Source: Nocardia sp. NBC_00508
GTDB taxonomy: Bacteria; Actinomycetota; Actinomycetes; Mycobacteriales; Mycobacteriaceae
Direction of reading: 5' to 3'
DNA: 64,000 nucleotides
Assembly (NCBI RefSeq): GCF_036346875.1
Contig: NZ_CP107852.1
Location: 2,914,001-2,978,000, forward strand
In this document: positions 52,897-60,218 of the stretch, piece after piece
Layout of the letters: each line of letters opens with the position of its first letter
Position numbering within the stretch: the stretch's first letter is position 1
Position numbers and translations under genes: made by a program
Notes under the pieces: generated by a model
Seen by the model: the letters and a program-made list of their open reading frames with translations, nothing else
What the model was told of the DNA's origin: nothing
Databases searched by the model: none

Positions 52897-53711
52897 CCCC
52901 TGTTCCGGAACTGATCGTCGCGGCCCGTCCGGGCGGGCTCGGCGCGTTCAATGTCATCACCCTGGAACACGCCGAGGCGATCGCCCGCGCTGCCGAATCC
53001 GCGAAAAGACCAGTGGTCCTGCAACTTTCGGAGAACACGGCGATCTACCACGGGAGCATTGCCCCACTGGCCCTCGCCTGTCTGCGCATCGCCGACGACA
53101 GCAGTGCAGCCGTCGCGGTTCATCTCGACCATGCCACCACCGCCGAATTAGTCTACGCCGCAGTCGATCTCGGTATCCGTTCGGTCATGTACGACGGTTC
53201 CTCCCTCGACTACGCAGACAACATCGCCGCCACCGCCGCCATCGCCCGCTGGTGCCATGACCGCGGCGTGCACATCGAAGCCGAACTCGGCGAGGTCGGC
53301 GGCAAGGACGGCGCCCACGCCCCCGGCGCACGCACCGACCCGGACGAGGCCGTCGAGTTCGTCGACGTCACCGGCGTCGACGCGCTGGCGGTAGCCGTCG
53401 GCTCCTCGCACGCCATGCACACCCGTACCGCGGAACTCGACAACGATCTGATCGCCCGCCTGGCGGCGAAAGTCCCGGTCCCCCTGGTGCTACACGGCTC
53501 CTCCGGCGTCCCCGACGAGCGCCTACGCGCCGCCCTCGACCACGGCATGACCAAAATCAACATCGCCACCCGCCTCAACATCCAGATGACCACCGCCATC
53601 CGCACCACCCTCGCCGGCAACCCCACCCTCTCCGACCCTCGCAAGTACCTCACCCCCGCCCGCAACGCCATCCAATCGGAAGTCGAACACTTCCTTCACC
53701 TACTCACCTGA
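52887..53711 (+). CDS. Class II aldolase, probable tagatose-1,6-bisphosphate aldolase
   Basis: A 274-residue zinc aldolase of the FbaA/GatY/KbaY family. Zinc and substrate motifs are AVHLDHATT, EAELGEVGGKDG, AVGSSHAMH, LHGSSGV and KINIATRLN. The product would be dihydroxyacetone phosphate plus glyceraldehyde-3-phosphate. As the last step after an AgaS-like enzyme and a PfkB kinase, tagatose bisphosphate is the likely substrate; the AVGSSHAMH loop, in place of the usual AIGTSHGAY, is unusual. Confidence 0.88.
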   Translation: MPLTPVPELIVAARPGGLGAFNVITLEHAEAIARAAESAKRPVVLQLSENTAIYHGSIAPLALACLRIADDSSAAVAVHLDHATTAELVYAAVDLGIRSVMYDGSSLDYADNIAATAAIARWCHDRGVHIEAELGEVGGKDGAHAPGARTDPDEAVEFVDVTGVDALAVAVGSSHAMHTRTAELDNDLIARLAAKVPVPLVLHGSSGVPDERLRAALDHGMTKINIATRLNIQMTTAIRTTLAGNPTLSDPRKYLTPARNAIQSEVEHFLHLLT

Positions 53712-53731
53712 CGAGTCTCGGCGAGCGACCC

Positions 53732-53775
53732 ACCGAGGGGCCTTCTCGCGTTTCACCGCAACCATGTGCCACTCG
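53732..53775. repeat. 44-bp direct repeat, left copy
   Basis: Shares 39 of 44 bases with 54776-54819 (begins ACCGAGGGGCCTTCTCGCG, ends CCACTCG). The two copies flank the PD-(D/E)XK-like gene. On the minus strand both encode an REKAPR peptide. Confidence 0.8.
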
Positions 53776-53789
53776 CGGGGACTGTGGAT

Positions 53790-53840
53790 CTAACGGCTCC
53801 TCTCTACTCATCGAGACTTGACACAGAGAGGAGCCGTTAG
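53790..53840. promoter_or_regulatory. Perfect 16-bp inverted repeat overlapping a -35 box
   Basis: Arms CTAACGGCTCCTCTCT (53790-53805) and AGAGAGGAGCCGTTAG (53825-53840) with a 19-base loop. TTGACA at 53818-53823 could serve as -35 for the downstream gene. It is either a terminator-like hairpin following the aldolase gene or a repressor site; no T-run follows. Confidence 0.7.
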
Positions 53841-53895
53841 CGAGATAGACCCCACTCGCGAAGCTATGTCGGGGGTGGCGGGCAGAATCGGCGAA

Positions 53896-54762
53896 ATGGG
53901 GGAGATTGAGGGGCCTTTTCCAGGTAGTTGGGCGGTTCGCTCGGGGCGGGTGAGCGCTTGGGAGTTGCGCAAGGATTACGAGCGGGTGCATCCGGATGTC
54001 TATGTCCGGAAAGGGCTTCGGTTAGATGCCCGGGGCCGTGCGGAGGCAGTCGGGCATTGGGCCAAGGGCAGCGGCATCTTGGTCGGGTTCTCCGCCGCGG
54101 CTATGCACGGCGCGCTGTGGCTGGACGACAAGCCTGCCGAGATCGCACTGCCCACTCGCGCCCGTCCACCGCGGCAAGTGCTGGTCTACCGCGACGCTAT
54201 CCCGGGAGACGAAGTGTGCACGATCGGCGGATTACGGTGCACCACACCCGCCCGCACCGCATTCGACCTGGCCCGGCGCCTGGATTTCAACGAGGCGGTC
54301 GAAGTCGTTGACGCCCTATGCAACGCGGCCCGGCTCGGCACGCGCGAAATTCACCAGGTGAGCAACCGCCATCCTCGGGCACGCGGCGTCACCAACCTGC
54401 GCAGAGTGCTGCCCCATGTCGATAGGGGCGCCGAGTCCCTCCAAGAAACGCGTACCCGGCTTCTGCTCTGTCAGGCCGGGTTCCCCGCGCCCGAAACGCA
54501 GATTCGCGTCACGGGCCCGGACGGCATGGTTCTCGCACGCCTCGATATGGGCTGGCGCAAATGGCAAGTCGCCGTCGAATACGACGGAGCTCAGCATTGG
54601 ACCGACCGCCACCAGCGCGCCTGGGACATCGACCGCGCCGCCGCCCTCGAATCCCTCGGCTGGTCCGTGGTCCGGGTAAGCGCCGCCCTCCTCACCAACC
54701 GCCCCCACATCATCACCACCCGAACTCGCCACGCTCTCCGCCGCCACGGTGCAGATTTCTGA
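53896..54762 (+). CDS. Hypothetical protein with PD-(D/E)XK-like C-terminal domain
   Basis: A 288-residue protein of a family common in nocardiae and mycobacteria. The N-terminal half has an AbiEi-like layout (LVGFSAAAMHGALW; GLRCTTPARTAFDLARR), and the C-terminus matches the DUF559/Vsr-like nuclease fold (WQVAVEYDGAQHWTD; ALESLGWSVVRVS). It may be a nuclease-related defence or regulatory protein; catalysis is unproven. Two earlier ATGs are possible (53866). It is flanked by 44-bp direct repeats. Confidence 0.75.
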   Translation: MGEIEGPFPGSWAVRSGRVSAWELRKDYERVHPDVYVRKGLRLDARGRAEAVGHWAKGSGILVGFSAAAMHGALWLDDKPAEIALPTRARPPRQVLVYRDAIPGDEVCTIGGLRCTTPARTAFDLARRLDFNEAVEVVDALCNAARLGTREIHQVSNRHPRARGVTNLRRVLPHVDRGAESLQETRTRLLLCQAGFPAPETQIRVTGPDGMVLARLDMGWRKWQVAVEYDGAQHWTDRHQRAWDIDRAAALESLGWSVVRVSAALLTNRPHIITTRTRHALRRHGADF

Positions 54763-54775
54763 CGAGTGGCACACA

Positions 54776-54819
54776 ACCGAGGGGCCTTCTCGCGATTCGC
54801 CACAGCCATGTACCACTCG
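54776..54819. repeat. 44-bp direct repeat, right copy
   Basis: Right-hand partner of 53732-53775, starting 13 bases after the stop of the PD-(D/E)XK-like gene. Five of 44 positions differ, so duplication is not very recent. Confidence 0.8.
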
Positions 54820-55029
54820 TTGACCGACGGTGGCGGCCGGCGGCGCGAGCGAGGGAGTCGGCGCCGCCGGCCGGGTGGGTGGTGGAGCAGGGCAGTTGTC
54901 CACCGGTAGAGCTGTCGGTGGATTGCTTTACACCGACGGGGCTACTCTTCCCGGCCCAGCTGAGTGTTGCTTGTAGCCAAGCTGAGAGTCAGCTGGGAGT
55001 AGCGCGGCGCAGTTGCGGTTTTCGCTCAA

Positions 55030-55227
55030 CTAAGCAAGTTCGGCTGCTCGGATAGCCGATGTGAAGGCAGACCACTGCGTGGGCGTGAACGCCAGCAGGG
55101 GCCGCGCGTCTGGTGTTCCCTGAAACTTGCTGTCACGGACCAGTACTCGGTCGCCGTCGAAGCACACCTCGATGCAGGTCTGGCTGTCGTTGGAATACGA
55201 AGATTTGAACCAACCGGTACTGCTCAC
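55030..55227 (-). CDS. DUF397 family small protein
   Basis: A 65-residue protein with WFKSSYSNDSQTCIEVCF, VRDSKFQG, LLAFTPTQWSAF. It starts at GTG overlapping the stop of the DUF5753 regulator. It is the cognate small partner of the gene at 55224-56105. Confidence 0.92.
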   Translation of the reverse strand: MSSTGWFKSSYSNDSQTCIEVCFDGDRVLVRDSKFQGTPDARPLLAFTPTQWSAFTSAIRAAELA

Positions 55228-56105
55228 CCGGCCGAGTTTAGTCCGGCCGCTGTCGCCCGGATCAGCGCCAAGGACTCGTCCCGAGGCAATGCCAACGAAC
55301 GCGCTCGCTCGAACACAAAACCCAAGTCACGCACCTTGGCTTCCTTTCGGCTCTCGTCATCGATAACGATCTGACCGAATACCGCTGATTCGTGCCAGGC
55401 CAGTGTCGGCAGACGCGGACTGGCGAAGTCGAGCAAGTGGTAAGTGGAGCTTGCTGGAACGCTGTCCGCGATTGTGAACGGAATGACCTGTAGCTCGACG
55501 TTCTCCGAGTGCGACTCGAGGAGGTCAGCAAGGTGAACGAGTTGACGCCGCAGCACGTCCCGACCGCCTACCTGTTGGCGGAGCGCCGCCTCGCCGATAA
55601 CCGCCCGTAGCGAAACCGGGCTCTCGCCCGTCAGCCTTTGCTGCCGACGAAGTCTCGCCTCGACTCGCTGATCGACTTCGATCGCCCGTACCGTCGCTCC
55701 TGCGGAAAGCATCTGTGCCCGAATGAACTCCTCACCTTGCAGGAGGCCAGGCATCATGACGCTTTCGTAAGTCCGGATCGACTCGGCTCCCCACTCCATT
55801 CCGTAGTAGCGAAGGATCTCGTCACCGAACAACGCGGAGTATCGGCTCCACCATCCGCGTCGCTTGGCGGCCTCACGCAGCGCCAGCAGTTCACGCTGTT
55901 CGCTGCGATCGATCTCGAGGATGTCCAGCAGTTGCTCGAGTTTGTCCTTGGGGAGCAGGTTGCGCTCGTTCTCGATGTGCGACCAGTACGCGGCCGACAC
56001 GTCGAGCGCTCTGGTAATCGAGGCGGCTCCAATGCCCAACTCCAACCGCCGCTGCCGAAGCCGGAGCGCCAGCTCCCAACGCGCAACCGCAGGTGACAGC
56101 GCCAT
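55224..56105 (-). CDS. Helix-turn-helix regulator of the Scr1/DUF5753 family
   Basis: A 293-residue regulator with an XRE helix-turn-helix (ASITRALDVSAAYWSHIEN, residues 23-41) and a DUF5753 domain (MMPGLLQGEEFIRAQML; LRAVIGEAALRQQVGG). The ATG at 56105 is preferred over one 33 bases upstream. It is divergent from a hypothetical-DUF4254 pair, which it may regulate together with its own operon. Confidence 0.92.
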   Translation of the reverse strand: MALSPAVARWELALRLRQRRLELGIGAASITRALDVSAAYWSHIENERNLLPKDKLEQLLDILEIDRSEQRELLALREAAKRRGWWSRYSALFGDEILRYYGMEWGAESIRTYESVMMPGLLQGEEFIRAQMLSAGATVRAIEVDQRVEARLRRQQRLTGESPVSLRAVIGEAALRQQVGGRDVLRRQLVHLADLLESHSENVELQVIPFTIADSVPASSTYHLLDFASPRLPTLAWHESAVFGQIVIDDESRKEAKVRDLGFVFERARSLALPRDESLALIRATAAGLNSAG

Positions 56106-56156
56106 GCCACGCACAATACAGCCGACCATGGCGACCAAACAGTTCCGTAAATTGAC

Positions 56157-56171
56157 TTGTATACTTTACAA
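56157..56171. promoter_or_regulatory. TTGTA-TACTT-TACAA inverted repeat in divergent spacer
   Basis: A 15-bp AT-rich palindrome between the DUF5753 regulator and the hypothetical gene. TATACT inside it resembles a -10 box. Candidate operator for the adjacent regulator. Confidence 0.45.
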
Positions 56172-56240
56172 TTCGAATGTCGCGCATCACAGGCGGGGGC
56201 TTCGGGCCGGACCCGCTCGGCGGGGATGGAGGGGGTTCTG

Positions 56241-56534
56241 ATGTCTGTGCACGTCATCGACCGTGTCTGGATGGTGAGTGATCGGACGCCGCACCAGGCG
56301 CGGAGGGTCAGTGAGGATGCGTGGGTGGTGTCCTATCTGCGCGGTCGGATGTTGTCGACCGAGCAGGCGACGGCGGCTATCCAAGCGGCGGAAGCCGTTT
56401 CGCTGATCGAGGAGTTGGCGAACCGCCTCCGGCTCACCGGGCTGGAAGCGTTCGGCTTGGTCCTCATCGAGGAGCCATGGGACGCCCGTCATGGGTACCA
56501 ATTGCCGCGCCCGGGCGGGCGGCATCGTCGATGA
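56241..56534 (+). CDS. Hypothetical protein next to DUF4254
   Basis: A 97-residue protein with GGAGGGGG just before its ATG. It contains a helical central region (STEQATAAIQAAEAVSLIEEL, shown in part as TAAIQAAEAVSLIEEL) and an amphipathic ANRLRLTGLEAFGLVLIEEP. The family is not recognised. It lies 55 bp upstream of a DUF4254 gene on the same strand and divergent from the DUF5753 regulator. Confidence 0.6.
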   Translation: MSVHVIDRVWMVSDRTPHQARRVSEDAWVVSYLRGRMLSTEQATAAIQAAEAVSLIEELANRLRLTGLEAFGLVLIEEPWDARHGYQLPRPGGRHRR

Positions 56535-56589
56535 TTCGCGCGTTTCACATACTGCCCGGCAATACCAGTCGATCCAGGGGGTCATCGCG

Positions 56590-57030
56590 GTGAAACCGCT
56601 GCCGTCCAAAGAACTTGTCCTGCATGCCTGCCGCGCCGTGCCGCGCCACGAACATCCGCTTCTGGCGTCCGCACACCTACTCGCCGGATTGCACGAGCGT
56701 CGGCTGCTTGCCGAGCCGGGCGGGACGAGCACCATCGATCAGCATCGCGCCCGGCTCGTCCTCTCCATCGATCGCTGGGTCGCCACCGAGCTGCCGCTTC
56801 CGCACGGCGGCGCCCACATGCACACCGAAACCGTGGGCATGGTGATCGACCGACTTGCCCAGTTCTCCGCGTCCGCCCACGAAATGCTGCCCGCCGCACC
56901 GGAATGGGCCGTCCACGACTCCTGGGAGCGCCTCGCCGAGCTCGCACTCGGCTACGAGGATCTCGCCTACGAGGTCGCGGCGAGAGTGCGTCGCCTGCCC
57001 TACCTCAGCGGCCCACGCTCGGCGTCATGA
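56590..57030 (+). CDS. DUF4254 domain protein, paralogue 3
   Basis: A 146-residue helical protein (LPSKELVLHACRAVP; HTETVGMVIDRLAQFS; WERLAELALGYEDLAYEV), the most regular of the three DUF4254 members in the window. The GTG at 56590 follows GGGGG. Function unknown. Confidence 0.78.
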   Translation: MKPLPSKELVLHACRAVPRHEHPLLASAHLLAGLHERRLLAEPGGTSTIDQHRARLVLSIDRWVATELPLPHGGAHMHTETVGMVIDRLAQFSASAHEMLPAAPEWAVHDSWERLAELALGYEDLAYEVAARVRRLPYLSGPRSAS

Positions 57031-57195
57031 ACCTTCGGGACCGTTTTCCGGGTCCGGCCAGGCCCGCGCTTCGACGCGGGCGCGCACCCGAGCCACGTCG
57101 GCTTCGGACGGCAGGTCGTTGGTGATGGTGACCTGGAGTGCCGCCCGGTTGCCGCGTGCCGTTCGTCCAGGATGGGCTGGCCTGGTTCGCCAGTC
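57027..57195 (-). other. Possible C-terminal gene remnant
   Basis: On the minus strand a short frame ending at 57027 reads LQVTITNDLPSEADVARV and on to WPDPENGPEGS, which looks like the end of a real protein, but no start or upstream part is present because the lipase gene ends at 57196. It could be a remnant left by rearrangement. Confidence 0.3.
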
Positions 57196-58452
57196 TCAGC
57201 CGAATCGGGTGCAGCCGGGGGTGACCGGCCGACCGGCGAAGCGATCGTCGATCCAGTCGGTCGCTCCGGGGATAGCGCTGAGCCCGACCAGGAAGTGTTC
57301 GCCGAGGTAGACCTGGAAATCGACCGGCGTCCCGGCACGACACCAGTCCGCGTAGAGGTTCTCCGCGCCGGCCAGCGGCACCCACGGATCGTGCGAGGCG
57401 TGATAGAGGAACACCGGCACCGCCGGCGCGGCCGCGCCCATCCGATTGGCGGACAGGATCTCCTTGATCACCGGAAGGTCGGTGGGCGCGGCCGCGTCGG
57501 TGAGCACCTGCACCGGAATCGGCGCTACGACGCCGGCGAACTCTTGTGCCGACATGCACAGGTCCTTGCCGATCTGGGCCAGCCGCCAGCCGTTGTCGTT
57601 CATCAGGCCGAGCATCTCCGGGTACTCCCGGGCCAGTCCGAGCGTCGCGGCCAGGAAGACCCCGGACGCGAGGTTGCGGCCGTTCATGGTGTCCAGCAAC
57701 ATGCCGAAGTCGGCGGGGACGCCGCCGAACGCCGCCCCGACGAGATTCAGTTCCGGTGCGTACTCCGGCGCCAGCTGGGCAGCCCACCCGCTCGCGATGG
57801 CGCCGCCGGAGTAGCCCGTGACCACCGTCGGCGTGTCCGGCCGCAAGCCGAATTCCGGCGTTCGCACCGCGGCCCTGATCGCGTCGAGCACCGCGTGTCC
57901 GGCCATCAGTCCAGCACCGTACGCCTGCCGCGGGCCCTGATGGTCGGGCACGAGCACGGCGTAGCCCTTCGACAAGGGAATCTGGGCGGCCCACAACTTG
58001 CCCGACAGCTCGCCCTTGAGTTCGTAGGACGGCGCGCACCGATGCCCGAGCGAATCGATCGCGGCATTGAACGTCAACAGGGGGCGCGGTCCCGGCCCGG
58101 TCCACGGCGTCTTCGGCACGAGCAGCGTCGCGACGACCGGGACCGGACGGCCCTTGGCGTCGGTGGACCGGAGCAGCAGTTCGGTCGAGGTCAACGGAAA
58201 CAGCGTCAGACCGGCGCCGCCCGGACGGGACGCGAGAACCGTTCCTGACGGCAGGCTCTCGAACTCCGGCGGCGGTGTGTAGAACGGATCGCCCAGCGGC
58301 GTGGGCAGAATCCCGCTGTACTCGCGCGAGGGGGTGAGGAACTGCTCGATCGGATTCGCCTGCGCCGGCGTCCCGACCGCACTCACCGCCACAGCGCCGA
58401 GCAGCGCCACAACCAATCGGGCAGACCGCCCGCGCAGCAACATTCGCATCAT
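57196..58452 (-). CDS. Secreted lipase (LIP family)
   Basis: A 418-residue exported alpha/beta hydrolase. Residues 1-31 form a Sec signal (LLRGRSARLVVALLGAVAV, then ASA-like AQA). The nucleophile elbow is VTGYSGGAIAS, and later YHASHDPWVPLAGAEN and LGEHFL carry the probable Asp and His. The secretory lipase family hydrolyses triglycerides or other esters outside the cell. The start may be either of two adjacent ATGs. Confidence 0.9.
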   Translation of the reverse strand: MMRMLLRGRSARLVVALLGAVAVSAVGTPAQANPIEQFLTPSREYSGILPTPLGDPFYTPPPEFESLPSGTVLASRPGGAGLTLFPLTSTELLLRSTDAKGRPVPVVATLLVPKTPWTGPGPRPLLTFNAAIDSLGHRCAPSYELKGELSGKLWAAQIPLSKGYAVLVPDHQGPRQAYGAGLMAGHAVLDAIRAAVRTPEFGLRPDTPTVVTGYSGGAIASGWAAQLAPEYAPELNLVGAAFGGVPADFGMLLDTMNGRNLASGVFLAATLGLAREYPEMLGLMNDNGWRLAQIGKDLCMSAQEFAGVVAPIPVQVLTDAAAPTDLPVIKEILSANRMGAAAPAVPVFLYHASHDPWVPLAGAENLYADWCRAGTPVDFQVYLGEHFLVGLSAIPGATDWIDDRFAGRPVTPGCTRFG

Positions 58453-58610
58453 CCCGCCCACCCGCCGATTCCTTGTCCGGAAGCACGAACCGGCCGGCAT
58501 TGTGGCGGCCATCCGGAACCTTGCGGTGCCCATACTTACCGTGGCTCGAGACGCTTCGCACGCCCGACACGCGCCCTCGGCCGACCGGGCGCGCTTCACT
58601 TCGCGAACGA

Positions 58611-60122
58611 TCAGGGCAGCAGCGCGCGAACGGTGTCGATGGTGTCCGCCTCGGCGGGCTCCTTGTCCGGCCGGTAGCGCACCACGCGGGCGAATCGCAG
58701 TGCGACGCCGCCGGGATAGCGCGGGCTGACCTGGACCCCGTCGAGGGCGATCTCGACGACCAGCCGCGGCCACAGGTACACGGTGTGCTGATCGCGGGAA
58801 CGCTCGTGGCGCGGGAACTCGGCCGTCTGCCAGTGCAGGAGCGCATCGGTGAGTCCCTTGAAGGTCTTGCCCACCATGACCGGGTCGCCGGTGTCCGGAT
58901 CGCGTGCGCCCAGGTGCAGATTCGAGAGGTAGCCCGTGCGGCGGCCGTAGCCCCACTCCGCGCCGAGCACGACCAGGTCGAGGGTGTGCGTCGGCTTGAT
59001 CTTCTGCCAGCCCCGGCCGCGCCTGCCCGCCGCGTACGGCGCGGTCAGCGACTTGATCATCACGCCCTCGTGCCCTGCGGCGAGCGCGCCGTCGAAGTAT
59101 TCGGCGGCCGCCTCGGCATCCGGCCGCAGCAGCGCGGGAATGCTGTGCTCGCCGGCCACTTTCGTCAGCGCGGCCCGCCGCTCCGACAGCGGAGCGTCGA
59201 GCAGGTCCCGGCCATCCAGGTGCAGGCAGTCGAAGAAGTACGGGTGCAGCAGCAGTTCGCGGGTGGAACTCACCTCGGCGAAACGGCTCATGGTCTCCTG
59301 GAACGGACGCGGCCGCCCGGCGTCGGTGAGCGCCAGCGTCTCCCCGTCCAGCACCACGCTCGTGCAGTCCAGACCGGAGACCAGGTCGACCAGCTCCGGA
59401 ACACCCCCGGTGATGTCGCGCAACGTCCTGGTGAACACCCGGACCTGATCCCCGTTTCGGTGCACCTGGATGCGGGCGCCGTCCAACTTGTGCTCGATGC
59501 TCACCTCGCCCTCGAATTCGAGCAGCGCCTCGTCCAGCGTCGCGCCGGGCGAGGCGAGCATGGGCTGGATCGGACGCCCCACCTCGAGCCGGAACTCGGC
59601 GAGCGCGGCGGCGCCGCCGGTCAGCGCGGCGGCGGCGGTGACCGGCAATTGGCCCGACAGCATGTACGCCCGGCGCACCAGGTCGGGCGGCACCTCGGCG
59701 GCGATCGCCACGGATTCGGCGACGACAGCCGTCAGCGCGCCCTGGCGCAACTCTCCGGTGAGCAGCCGCAGCAGAAAGCCCTGCTCGTCCGCGGTGGCGG
59801 CGGACCACAGCGCCGTGAGCAGTTCTCTGCGGCGCGCCGCCGAGCCGGGACCGGAGGTCTCGGCCAGATCGCTCAGCGCGGCATGCACCGCGGAAACCGT
59901 CAGCGTCGCCACGACCGCCGGTGGGTGGTCCAGGGCGGCGAGTGTGCGCCAGCCCGTCCCGATCCGCCCCTGCGGAAGTTCGCCGGATACCCAGGCGACC
60001 ACCGGCGCCAGCTCCTGCGCCGCGGCCGAGGTCAGCAACCCCGCCAGCGTGGCGATCTTCGTCTTCCGTGACCTGGTCGCCCGAACCGTCTCCGAGGCCA
60101 GGACGACATCCGAGAACAACAC
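58611..60122 (-). CDS. ligB: ATP-dependent DNA ligase (LigB type)
   Basis: A 503-residue ligase close in length to mycobacterial LigB. The helical N-terminal DNA-binding domain (residues 1-190) is followed by the nucleotidyltransferase domain with the AMP-accepting Lys in SIEHKLDGARIQVH, then DGETLAL, EGVMIKSL and WQKIKP, and an OB domain. It is an accessory ligase besides the NAD-dependent LigA. The GTG at 60122 is the likely start. Confidence 0.93.
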   Translation of the reverse strand: MLFSDVVLASETVRATRSRKTKIATLAGLLTSAAAQELAPVVAWVSGELPQGRIGTGWRTLAALDHPPAVVATLTVSAVHAALSDLAETSGPGSAARRRELLTALWSAATADEQGFLLRLLTGELRQGALTAVVAESVAIAAEVPPDLVRRAYMLSGQLPVTAAAALTGGAAALAEFRLEVGRPIQPMLASPGATLDEALLEFEGEVSIEHKLDGARIQVHRNGDQVRVFTRTLRDITGGVPELVDLVSGLDCTSVVLDGETLALTDAGRPRPFQETMSRFAEVSSTRELLLHPYFFDCLHLDGRDLLDAPLSERRAALTKVAGEHSIPALLRPDAEAAAEYFDGALAAGHEGVMIKSLTAPYAAGRRGRGWQKIKPTHTLDLVVLGAEWGYGRRTGYLSNLHLGARDPDTGDPVMVGKTFKGLTDALLHWQTAEFPRHERSRDQHTVYLWPRLVVEIALDGVQVSPRYPGGVALRFARVVRYRPDKEPAEADTIDTVRALLP

Positions 60123-60218
60123 CCTGCCGACGGTAGCCGCCGGGTATGACACCCACGTAGGAACCCGAGTGCTAATCCTCCCTTGGCACGGATGCGAAAC
60201 CGCCCATAAGCTGGGCGC

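Noticed and set aside
57196..60156. A single long open frame linking lipase and DNA ligase
   Set aside because: Lipase and ligase each have their own start region; the lipase signal peptide lies inside the long frame, so they are separate genes and the fusion is an artefact of GC-rich open frames.
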